From positions 1-17,974 of the forward strand of contig DBXQ01000006.1 of assembly GCA_002309955.1 (NCBI GenBank): a stretch of 17,974 nt of DNA. Reading direction: 5' to 3'. Shown one piece after another: positions 7,826-14,038 of this stretch; position 1 is the first letter of the stretch, and the number at the start of each line of letters is the position of its first letter. This DNA comes from Bacteroidales bacterium UBA1208 (GTDB taxonomy: Bacteria; Bacteroidota; Bacteroidia; Bacteroidales; P3). The position numbers and the translations under genes were made by a program. Below the pieces are notes generated by a model. It saw only the letters and a list, made by a program, of their open reading frames with translations. It did no database searches and was not told where the DNA came from.

Positions 7826-7879
7826 TATAAGTCTTATAGGACTTGTAAGCCCCATGGGCCTCATAAGCCTAATCGGCTT
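7826..7879. repeat. Degenerate 9-bp tandem repeat, six units
   Basis: On the plus strand the units are TATAAGTCT, TATAGGACT, TGTAAGCCC, CATGGGCCT, CATAAGCCT and AATCGGCTT. They follow one another without gaps from 7826 to 7879, with a consensus near YATAAGCCT. The array fills most of the 74 bases between the stop of the cysteine-rich gene and the start of the GH2 fusion gene, so it would lie in the leader or intergenic part of that mRNA. Similar short arrays are familiar from Bacteroidetes intergenic DNA; their role is unknown. Confidence 0.75.
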
Positions 7880-8250
7880 CAAATCGTCTCTCCAATCAGG
7901 CGGGCGGCACAGGCCACCAAATCGTTGCACGAATGGTCTTTGCCTTGCAGCTGCAGTAGCTTAAAGCAGTTCAGGTCTCCATTCTCTTCGCGGAAACGGT
8001 TACCCAGCCCTTTCACCATCATCGTCTGGTCGCACAAACCGCACACCATGGCCATGCCAGTCACACAGCCGCAGGTCTCTCGCAACCCCGACATGCCGCG
8101 TCCGAAAGGGGATGCCATCTTCATGGCGTTTTCCGCTTCGATAGGTAATTTGTCGGCATAAGCCATCACCACTGCCTGGCAGCAGTTCATTCCCTTCTCA
8201 TGCAATTCTCGTGCTTTCGCCACACGTGTTTCAATCTCTTTTGTGTCCAT
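7879..8250 (-). CDS. C_GCAxxG_C_C family cysteine-rich protein
   Basis: This is a small 123-aa soluble protein with nine cysteines: 23, 24, 60, 62, 70, 73, 95, 108 and 114. The pattern (GMNCCQAV near the start, then ETCGCVTGM at 58-66, a late Cys, and two more near the end) is that of the C_GCAxxG_C_C family (TIGR01909 type), which is thought to be redox- or metal-related but has no proven activity. The ATG at 8250 fits the family length. The gene is followed after 74 bases by the GH2-mutarotase gene on the same strand. Co-transcription is likely, but I see no functional link. A TATCTTTG box at 8373-8380 is the likely promoter. Confidence 0.85.
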   Translation of the reverse strand: MDTKEIETRVAKARELHEKGMNCCQAVVMAYADKLPIEAENAMKMASPFGRGMSGLRETCGCVTGMAMVCGLCDQTMMVKGLGNRFREENGDLNCFKLLQLQGKDHSCNDLVACAARLIGETI

Positions 8251-8363
8251 GATTATTGTAAGGTTTTAAAAAATTTGTGTTGTAGGGTCTTAAAGGTGCG
8301 TATACCGTTCAGATTTTTAAACTTTTAAGCAAAGAGAACCATTCCAACCTTTTCGACCCCTGT

Positions 8364-8391
8364 TTTGGACTGCAAAGATACAATATTTTTC
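8364..8391 (+). promoter_or_regulatory. Candidate promoter of the LRR gene
   Basis: TTTG (8364-8367) is followed after 16 nt by TATTTTTC (8384-8391), a TAnnTTTG-like box with one mismatch. If used, transcription would start near 8397. That argues for the ATG at 8429 rather than the upstream in-frame ATG at 8396. Confidence 0.4.
8373..8380 (-). promoter_or_regulatory. -7 box for the leftward cysteine-rich gene
   Basis: The minus strand reads TATCTTTG then CA, a full TAnnTTTG match, about 120 bases before the ATG at 8250. It overlaps the candidate rightward promoter, so the two divergent transcription units may compete. No clear -33 box was seen at the usual distance. Confidence 0.5.
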
Positions 8392-8428
8392 CGACATGGG
8401 CGTTATCTGTGGCAAAAAATGTACTGTC

Positions 8429-9028
8429 ATGCAAAAGAGAAATTATAAGATAGGCACAAAAGGTTTGGCATTCTGTCTTTTTGGTTTTTGTCTTTTAGCT
8501 TTTAGTTTTTCACAGGCTCAAGAATATGACTTTGCCAAAAAGATTGGCGGCAACACACTTTACTTCTATATCACTTCCACTGGAGGCAAGAACGGTGCAA
8601 CTGTTGAAGTCACTTACCCAGGCAATAGTGAAGAGCAGCCTTGGAAAGGCTTCCGCAAACCCTCCGGACAGTTGACTATTCCCGATGTGGTCACTCCCGA
8701 CCGTTCGCGCGGTCGCCATGCCGACCCTGAAGATGACGACACTACCGTGTACACCGTCACGGCTATCCGCTACTTTGCCTTTGCTGGATGCGATCGCATC
8801 ACGCGACTCACTCTCCCTTCCACTATCAAGGATATTGGTGAAGGCGCTTTTGCTGGATGCAAACGTATAGAGTATATCGTCTCTCAAAACCCCGAGCCCC
8901 CCAAGCTTGACGAGTCCTCCTTCGACCAAGTGGATCTCGACATCCCCGTGCGGGTTCCCACGGCCACCTACGAATCTTACCATCAAGCCGTTGGTTGGCG
9001 TCAGTTCTCCGAAATTACCGAATACTGA
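8429..9028 (+). CDS. Secreted BspA-type leucine-rich-repeat protein
   Basis: The protein has 199 aa from the ATG at 8429. This start gives a normal signal peptide (about residues 1-31, ending SFSQAQ), while the in-frame ATG at 8396 overlaps the promoter region. After a non-repetitive N-terminal part there are two LRR_5/BspA-type units (AFAGCDRITRLTLPSTIKDI and AFAGCKRIEYI). A typical closing motif follows, in which a PVRVPTATYESY stretch precedes GWRQFSEI. BspA-like proteins are exported and some mediate adhesion, but a protein with only two repeats is small for that. No type IX sorting domain is present, so the final location is uncertain. It appears to be a single-gene unit. Confidence 0.8.
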   Translation: MQKRNYKIGTKGLAFCLFGFCLLAFSFSQAQEYDFAKKIGGNTLYFYITSTGGKNGATVEVTYPGNSEEQPWKGFRKPSGQLTIPDVVTPDRSRGRHADPEDDDTTVYTVTAIRYFAFAGCDRITRLTLPSTIKDIGEGAFAGCKRIEYIVSQNPEPPKLDESSFDQVDLDIPVRVPTATYESYHQAVGWRQFSEITEY

Positions 9029-9464
9029 ATGCCTTGATTTCCCATGGGTCATTAGGCATTATCCAGATACTGCTTCGACACATGCCTTTTCAAGGCAGTT
9101 CATAGAAGTCCCTTCCTGTTACTCCGGCTTCCCCGTTGTCAGGGCACAGCAAAAACGATGCCTCCATTCCCGTCATCCCTTTTCAACCTACATCCTTTTC
9201 CGCGAATCCTCCCCAACCTGCACCCAAGTCCATTTTGCGCTGCCCTTGGTTCGTCCTTTCGCCTGCCCTTCGACCTCAGTTCTCCTTTTGAAATGGGAGA
9301 ACGATGGGAGAACGATGGGAGAACTGAGGAATATGGAGTGACGGAAGAACGGTCAGGCTTATATCGGCCATCGAGACGAAAAATGGGATAAAACGGTTGT
9401 TATCAGCCTTTCCATTTCACAAATCTCCGCTTTGTTCTAAAAGATTCCTGGATTATATTATAAA
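9029..9464. other. Intergenic region with repeats, no gene recognised
   Basis: The gap between the LRR gene and the hipBST promoter is about 530 bases in all. Up to about 9290 it is pyrimidine-rich on the plus strand, which gives proline- and serine-rich open frames (for example 9158-9391) that resemble no family. From 9274 to 9329 there is an inverted repeat enclosing an 11-bp tandem repeat. After 9400 it becomes AT-rich toward the hipBST promoter. I see no terminator with a T-run for the LRR gene. A decayed gene or mobile element cannot be excluded. Confidence 0.5.
9274..9329. repeat. 12-bp inverted repeat enclosing an 11-bp tandem repeat
   Basis: CCTCAGTTCTCC (9274-9285) is exactly complementary to GGAGAACTGAGG (9318-9329). 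Between and into the right arm runs ATGGGAGAACG, repeated at 9293-9303 and 9304-9314, with a third copy at 9315-9325 whose last base differs. There is no T-run on either side, so this is not an intrinsic terminator. It may be a cruciform or dispersed intergenic repeat. Confidence 0.75.
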
Positions 9465-9501
9465 GCATATAAAAGTATTAAATGTATTCTTTTTTATATG
9501 C
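9465..9501. promoter_or_regulatory. Inverted repeat upstream of hipBST, candidate HipB operator
   Basis: GCATATAAAA (9465-9474) and TTTTATATGC (9492-9501) are perfect 10-bp arms separated by 17 bases. They lie just upstream of the hipBST promoter. HipB-type proteins bind palindromes in their own promoter region, which makes this a reasonable autoregulatory site. The DNA is AT-rich, so chance symmetry is possible. Confidence 0.4.
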
Positions 9502-9506
9502 GAAAT

Positions 9507-9537
9507 GATGTAATATGAAAAATATTGTGTATTTTTG
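9507..9537 (+). promoter_or_regulatory. Promoter of the hipBST operon
   Basis: TATTTTTG (9530-9537) followed by CA is a full TAnnTTTG -7 element. GATG (9507-9510) stands 19 nt upstream at the position of the -33 box but matches it poorly. A weak -33 box fits a repressed toxin-antitoxin promoter. The leader to the ATG at 9561 would be about 15-20 nt. A small palindrome (AATAT at 9512-9516 and ATATT at 9522-9526) sits between the two boxes. Confidence 0.6.
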
Positions 9538-9560
9538 CAGCCGAAATAATATAACCGGAT

Positions 9561-9764
9561 ATGGGAACAACGCAATTATCAAAAGTGGTGAAAGCCCTCA
9601 GAAAGGAATATGGCCTTACACAGGAGGAGCTTGCTATGAAGTCGGGGGTTGGCCTCTGTTTTGTGCGTAATCTGGAGCAGGGGAAGCCATCACTAAGGAT
9701 GGATAAGGTGAATCAGCTTTTGGATTTGTTCAATTACGAATTAACAGCAACCAAAAAGCAATGA
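9561..9764 (+). CDS. hipB: HipB-type helix-turn-helix protein of a HipBST system
   Basis: This is a 67-aa XRE-family DNA-binding protein of the y4mF/HipB type. The helix-turn-helix covers about residues 6-60, with GLTQEELAMKSGV as helices 2-3, the LEQGKPSLRMDKV segment typical of HipB, and a short tail. It is the first gene of a tightly overlapped operon: its TGA overlaps the ATG of the next gene (ATGA, 9761-9764). By family it should repress the operon by binding its promoter as a dimer and join the complex with the other two proteins. In the tripartite systems described from E. coli O127, the HTH protein is not the main antitoxin. Confidence 0.88.
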   Translation: MGTTQLSKVVKALRKEYGLTQEELAMKSGVGLCFVRNLEQGKPSLRMDKVNQLLDLFNYELTATKKQ

Positions 9765-10096
9765 GACAAGCAGATATATACAGAAAAGGAGTCTTTGCAG
9801 GTGTTCTGACAGAAGATGGAGGCGAGTATCGTTTTTGTTATGACGATGTGTACCTTATGCGTGACGACGCGCGGCCTGTCAGTCTGACATTCCCTTTGCA
9901 GTCAGAAGCGTTTGTGAGTCCCGTTCTGTTTCCTTTCTTCGATGGACTGATACCCGAGGGTTGGTTGCTCGACATTGCTCTCCGCAATACCGACATAAGC
10001 ATTCTCGATCGTATGTCATTGTTGCTGCTCTGTTGCAAAGAGTGCATAGGCTCTGTCAGTGTTGTTTCGAGACAAAACATAGGAGATGAAGTGTGA
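9761..10096 (+). CDS. hipS: HipS-like antitoxin: free HipA N-terminal domain
   Basis: The 111-aa protein corresponds to only the N-terminal subdomain of HipA (Couple_hipA type). It has VSLTFPLQ (41-48) and the hallmark FFDGLIPEGWLLD (59-71), then CIGSVSV near the C-terminus. The kinase part is encoded by the next gene. Translational coupling is shown by ATGA at the upstream junction and TGATG at the downstream one. In HipBST systems this piece binds the kinase and neutralises it; I infer the same here from architecture. It is not a broken hipA, because the downstream kinase has its own start and an extra N-terminal Cys/His motif that does not belong inside HipA. Confidence 0.87.
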   Translation: MRQADIYRKGVFAGVLTEDGGEYRFCYDDVYLMRDDARPVSLTFPLQSEAFVSPVLFPFFDGLIPEGWLLDIALRNTDISILDRMSLLLLCCKECIGSVSVVSRQNIGDEV

Positions 10097-11031
10097 TGAG
10101 TAAGTGTCTGTATTGCTATCAAGAACTGGAAGAAGGACAGAAAGACTTTCACCCAAAATGTGCCCGTAAGTTTTTTGGGACAAAGAATGTTCCGTTGCTG
10201 GAATATCGGCATGAAGATCTCGACCGGTTGGCCGAACAAGTTATCCGAGCACAGACATCGCTGACTGGTGTGCAGCCAAAGCTGTCACTCAACCTCAGCA
10301 AACATGAGGGTTGCAGCCGACTGACTATTGTGGGGCTTTGGGGTGACTATATCTTCAAGCCACAGACGGAAGACTATCCGCAACTGCCCGAAAACGAGGA
10401 CTTGACCATGCACCTTGCAGAGGCGGCAAAAATCAATGTTGTGCCACACAGTCTGATTCGTTTGGCAGATGGCCGACTGGGCTATATCACCAAGCGTATT
10501 GACCGAACTAAAGACGGTGAGAAGATAGACATGGAAGATATGTGCCAACTGACATTGCATCCCACAGAATATAAATACAAAGGGTCGTATGAGCAGATAG
10601 CAAAGGCTATCGTTCAGTATAGCGGCACCCCAAAACTTGACATTGCAAACTATATGCAACTGCTGCTTTTTTGCTTTGTCACCGGCAATAACGACATGCA
10701 CTTGAAGAACTTTTCGCTTTACCGTCCTGCCAATGATTATCACCTTACACCTGCATACGACCTCATCAATGCGGCCATTGTCAATCCAAAGGACGACAAG
10801 GAGCTGGCACTTTCTCTTTCCGGACGAAAGTCAAGATTGGGTTTGGATGATTTTATGAACGCTGCAAAAACAATGGGGTTGGAGGATGTTGTGGTGTTGC
10901 GCCTTGTTGCCAGCCTTCAAAAGGCTCTCCCCCAATGGCAGACGCTCATCCACAATTCTTTCCTGAAAAAGGAAATGAAGGACAGGTATGAAGAACTGGT
11001 TATATCTCGTTTGTCGCGATTGCAGAAATGA
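10096..11031 (+). CDS. hipT: HipT-like serine/threonine kinase toxin
   Basis: This 311-aa kinase lacks the HipA N-terminal subdomain; full-length HipA proteins are about 440 aa. The ATG at 10096 shares a base with the hipS stop (TGATG); a GTG one codon earlier is less likely. It begins with a zinc-ribbon-like C4-x2-C7 ... H19-x2-C22 motif. The glycine-rich loop reads TSLTGVQPK (54-62), placing Ser55 and Thr57 where E. coli O127 HipT has its two autophosphorylated serines, followed by the PK motif. The catalytic loop is GNNDMHLKN and the metal-binding motif is AYDLINA, both intact, so an active enzyme is expected. Known relatives phosphorylate aminoacyl-tRNA synthetases and stop growth; the target here is unknown. 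Confidence 0.9.
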   Translation: MSKCLYCYQELEEGQKDFHPKCARKFFGTKNVPLLEYRHEDLDRLAEQVIRAQTSLTGVQPKLSLNLSKHEGCSRLTIVGLWGDYIFKPQTEDYPQLPENEDLTMHLAEAAKINVVPHSLIRLADGRLGYITKRIDRTKDGEKIDMEDMCQLTLHPTEYKYKGSYEQIAKAIVQYSGTPKLDIANYMQLLLFCFVTGNNDMHLKNFSLYRPANDYHLTPAYDLINAAIVNPKDDKELALSLSGRKSRLGLDDFMNAAKTMGLEDVVVLRLVASLQKALPQWQTLIHNSFLKKEMKDRYEELVISRLSRLQK

Positions 11032-11196
11032 AACGAACAACATATTGTGGATGGGTCGGTTTCTTCGCAACTGTCGTTTTCTCGTCTCGGCAGAGAGCAA
11101 ACCCTGCGTGATTTGCACTCTGTGACTTTCCCTGAAATTGGTTGCCAGATTTGGGTTGAAAGGGGGAGACCGAGATGTGGGGATGTGTTGAGGGGG

Positions 11197-12546
11197 TTAT
11201 TGCAGCTTTGCCGCGGTCACGGCGGCGAGTCGGGAGCAACGCTTGGTGGGATGGCTTTCTGCCAAAGCGGGGAAGTACTGCTCCAAGTTTTGGTCGATAA
11301 GTTCGTCAATGGCTTTTTGCGAGTCGATGTTATCACCCAAGGCGGTACGGCTTAGGCTGTCGCGGACGGCTTGTATCTCGTCGGGGTCGTAGCAGAGTTC
11401 GATGAGGGCGCGGTTGATGAATCCGTTTCCACAGTTGTATAGTTGCACAGTGCAATAGGAGAGCATGACGTAGTCGGTTCGGAGCAGTTCGTCAACAAGG
11501 TCGACGTCGGCGACGTTGTCGTGGGCAGGGTCGTAGTAGATGGTGCTGAAGTAGTACCAGTAGCGGAAATTGGAGAAAAGTTCCTGTATGGGGAAGTTGT
11601 AGAGGATGTTCCAGAAGAAGGAGTCGCCGATGACTATCAGAGATGGGTTGCGCTCGGGAGCGGGTTCGGCAAGCGTGACATCGACGTATTGGTTGCGTTC
11701 GGCAGGGATACGGAAAGTTTTATTGAGTAGGTCGTCAAGGTCGGCGTCTGGCTCACGGGTGGAGCTGTAATAGGGCTGGCCGAGGGTGACGGGACGGATT
11801 GTGGGGCCGAAGGTCTGCATGTAGTGCATAATGGAGTCGAAGGCGTAGGTGCTGGCAATGTTGCTCCAATGGGTGCCGGTTTTGGTGAAAAGGAGGTATG
11901 GGGTGTGGCCGTTGAGGCTGTCAAAGCAGTGGCAGAGATCAATGTGGCGGAAATCGTAGAGGGAGTTGCTGTAGTAGTCGTAGGCGCGGTGGTGACCCCA
12001 GAGACGGTCGCCGTGGGCTTTTGCTCCGCGGTCAGGTAAATATTGGGGGTAGATGCGTTCCTTGCCGGGCAGGAGGGCGAGGAAGAGATGTACACCCTGT
12101 TCTTCGAGGATGGCTTGCAGTTTGGCCAGACGGCTCATGCGACGGTAGAAGATATTGGGTTTCTCGTAGTCCGGGATGCTGTCGGGGTAGTAGTGGTGAA
12201 AGCAGCCGGTGTAGTGTTCATCCACAAAATAGGGCTCGAAAAGATAATTGTCCTTTCCCACTACCACCGAGCCGGGGTTGGTGGAGTGGTGGTAGACGGA
12301 CCAGAGATATTGATTGTAAAAACGGATGGCGGGCTCGCGAAAGCCGTGATGGTCTTTGCTATATGCATCTATCTGATGTTGCCAGTCGCCTGCCATGAAA
12401 TTTTTGAAGGTGAACTGTGGCTTGTCTGTGCTGATGTATGCCCCTTTGAGCGGTTTGACATTGATGAGATGTGTGGCTCCCTGCAGGATGGTGAGCAGGA
12501 AGAGCGTCATGGTGACAAGGCAGAGTATCTTGGGCGTATTGCGCAT
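11197..12546 (-). CDS. AlgX/AlgJ-like SGNH-type O-acetyltransferase partner
   Basis: The 449-aa protein has an N-terminal membrane anchor or uncleaved signal (about 5-23) and a periplasmic domain of the AlgX/AlgJ/DHHW type. The early motif with IDAYSKDHHGFRE (59-71) is characteristic, followed by VVVGKDNYLF, then GTHWS (224-228), and the GDSF serine motif (Ser309). In characterised AlgX and AlgJ the catalytic pair before the serine is D-x-H. Here the Asp position is Gly224 while His226 is kept, so the catalytic residue set is unusual. The start lies 4 bases after the stop of the MBOAT gene, so the two are translated together. The pair should receive acetyl groups across the membrane and pass them to an exported glycan; the glycan is unknown. 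Confidence 0.82.
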   Translation of the reverse strand: MRNTPKILCLVTMTLFLLTILQGATHLINVKPLKGAYISTDKPQFTFKNFMAGDWQHQIDAYSKDHHGFREPAIRFYNQYLWSVYHHSTNPGSVVVGKDNYLFEPYFVDEHYTGCFHHYYPDSIPDYEKPNIFYRRMSRLAKLQAILEEQGVHLFLALLPGKERIYPQYLPDRGAKAHGDRLWGHHRAYDYYSNSLYDFRHIDLCHCFDSLNGHTPYLLFTKTGTHWSNIASTYAFDSIMHYMQTFGPTIRPVTLGQPYYSSTREPDADLDDLLNKTFRIPAERNQYVDVTLAEPAPERNPSLIVIGDSFFWNILYNFPIQELFSNFRYWYYFSTIYYDPAHDNVADVDLVDELLRTDYVMLSYCTVQLYNCGNGFINRALIELCYDPDEIQAVRDSLSRTALGDNIDSQKAIDELIDQNLEQYFPALAESHPTKRCSRLAAVTAAKLQ

Positions 12547-12550
12547 GGTG

Positions 12551-13990
12551 TCAGAATCGGAAATAGATGAATGGACTGAAATCGGTGGCGGTCAGTGCGC
12601 CGAGGCAGAAAAAGAAGAGCAGGCAGGCCGTGAGCCATACGGGGATGTGGCCTTTGGGACTATAGTTGGTGTGGAAAGCAAAGCGTTGCATCCGTTTGCC
12701 GAAGGGGAAGAGGGTGAGGAAAGCAAAAAAGAGTGCGACAAGGAGGGTGACGTAGAATTGAGAATTGAAAATTGAGAATTGAGAATTGAAAATTGGCTTG
12801 CCGAAATCGAAGAGCCGTTGGATGAAAAGCCAGCAGGAAGGGAGGTCTTCAATACGGAAGATGGCCCAGCCGACAAGTAGGATAATGAAGGTGGGCAATA
12901 CGAAGAGGGGGTGGCGTCGTTTGGTATCGAATAGGGGGATGTGGCGGGACAGGATGCGTTCCACTACGAGAAATAAGCCGTGGTAGGCTCCCCATAGGAC
13001 GAAGTTCCAGCTGGCACCGTGCCACAGTCCGCTGAGAAGGAAAACAACCCAGAGGTTGAGATAAGTGCGAGCAGTGCCGTGACGGTTGCCGCCTAAAGGG
13101 ATGTAGAGGTAGTTGCGCATGAAGGCACCGAGGGTGATGTGCCAACGGCGCCAAAACTCGGTGATGCTGGTCGAATTGTATGGATTGTCGAAGTTTTCGG
13201 GGAAGCGGAATCCTATGATGCGTCCCAGACCGATGGCCATGTCGCTGTAGCCCGAGAAGTCGAAATAGAGCTGCATGGTGTAGGCCATGATGGTAATCCA
13301 GGCGGTGGAAGAGTCGAGCGAGGAGAGGTCGGAGGCGAGGACTATGTCGACGGTACGCCCAATGACGTCGGCAATAAGAACCTTTTTGCTCAGGCCGATG
13401 ACGAAGCGGTAGAATCCCTGCAGACATTCGTCCCAGCGCAAACGGCGGCGGGCTGTGATTTGGTCGGCGATGTCGGTATAGCGCACGATGGGGCCGGCGA
13501 TGAGTTGGGGGAACATGATGATGTAGACCACATAGTCGGTGAGCCGCTGCATGGGGGCGTTGACACCGCGATAGGTATCGACCACATAAGTGAGGGATTG
13601 GAAAGTGAAGAAACTGATACCGATAGGCAGTAGGACTTTTGTCCACGACATGGCGCCAAGACCGAAAGCGGTGAGGAGGGCATTGACATTGTCGACAAAG
13701 AAATTGGCGTATTTGAAGTAGGCCAGCAAGCCGAGGCTGAGGATGATGGCCAATGTGCAGTAGAGTTTCTTCAGGCCTAAGCGTTTTGCATGGTGCATGG
13801 CTTTGACCAGATAGAAATTGGCAACGGTGGAGGCCAAGAGGATAAGGATGAAATCGGGAGCGCCCCAAGCGTAGAAGACGATGGATGCGACAAGCAGGAC
13901 AACGTTGCGCCACTTGACGGGAACAAGGAAGTAGAGCAGCAAGAATGCCGGCAGGAAATAGAGGAGGAATATGTGACTGCTGAATATCAC
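12551..13990 (-). CDS. MBOAT O-acyltransferase, AlgI-like
   Basis: This is a polytopic membrane protein of 479 aa in the AlgI/DltB branch. Conserved signatures are SFFTFQSLTYVVDTYRG (126-142), FPQLIAGPIVRY (160-171), DFSGYSDMAIGLGRIIGF (244-261), FWRRWHITLGAFMRNYLYIP (279-298) and the catalytic SGLWHGASW with His324. It moves an acyl group, normally acetyl, from the cytosolic donor through the membrane to a partner such as AlgX/AlgJ, encoded next door. The start is GTG at 13990; the N-terminus MIFSSHIFLLYFLP then matches family starts and no ATG is available. An AATT-rich repeat is read in frame at residues about 398-412 (IFNSQFSIFNSQF), in a loop between late transmembrane helices. It seems tolerated, as the frame stays open. 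Confidence 0.92.
   Translation of the reverse strand: MIFSSHIFLLYFLPAFLLLYFLVPVKWRNVVLLVASIVFYAWGAPDFILILLASTVANFYLVKAMHHAKRLGLKKLYCTLAIILSLGLLAYFKYANFFVDNVNALLTAFGLGAMSWTKVLLPIGISFFTFQSLTYVVDTYRGVNAPMQRLTDYVVYIIMFPQLIAGPIVRYTDIADQITARRRLRWDECLQGFYRFVIGLSKKVLIADVIGRTVDIVLASDLSSLDSSTAWITIMAYTMQLYFDFSGYSDMAIGLGRIIGFRFPENFDNPYNSTSITEFWRRWHITLGAFMRNYLYIPLGGNRHGTARTYLNLWVVFLLSGLWHGASWNFVLWGAYHGLFLVVERILSRHIPLFDTKRRHPLFVLPTFIILLVGWAIFRIEDLPSCWLFIQRLFDFGKPIFNSQFSIFNSQFYVTLLVALFFAFLTLFPFGKRMQRFAFHTNYSPKGHIPVWLTACLLFFFCLGALTATDFSPFIYFRF
12754..12803. repeat. AATT-rich repeat inside the MBOAT gene
   Basis: Units of AATTGAGAATTGAA type follow each other from 12754 to 12795 and end with GGCTTGCCG. The last 24 bases (12780-12803) recur with a single G-to-A change at 14015-14038. 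On the coding strand the repeat reads in frame as a duplicated IFNSQFS peptide. The length is compatible with the reading frame, so the gene is not broken. Confidence 0.8.
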
Positions 13991-14000
13991 GGGGAGGAAC

Positions 14001-14038
14001 TGAAAATTGAAAAGTGAGAATTGAAAATTAGCTTGCCG
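14001..14038. repeat. Second AATT-rich repeat, filling the gap before MBOAT
   Basis: TGAAAATTGAAAAG (14001-14014) is followed by a 24-bp copy (14015-14038) that matches 12780-12803 at 23 of 24 positions and has the same orientation. It occupies nearly the whole 48-base gap between the stop of the polytopic membrane protein gene (14039-14041) and the GTG of MBOAT. The last codons of the upstream gene (14042-14065, KQLRIKH) are also AATTAAG-rich, so the element may extend into that reading frame. Confidence 0.75.

Noticed and set aside
7805..7930. 42-residue N-terminal extension of the GH2 fusion
   Set aside because: It would hide the signal peptide, overlaps the preceding gene and is encoded by the 9-bp repeat array.
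9290..9330. CRISPR-like short repeat array
   Set aside because: The units are 11 bp, contiguous and without spacers, and no cas gene is present.
8907..9391. Open frames of 144 and 77 aa after the LRR gene
   Set aside because: They are Pro/Ser-rich from a pyrimidine-rich tract, overlap the LRR gene or the repeat, and show no family features.
9761..11031. Split hipA as a frameshifted pseudogene
   Set aside because: The kinase has its own start with translational coupling and an extra Cys/His N-terminal motif, and the split matches the known HipBST architecture.
12849..13913. 354-aa leftward frame overlapping the MBOAT gene
   Set aside because: It is an Arg/His-rich shadow of the MBOAT frame; MBOAT signatures are unambiguous in the other frame.
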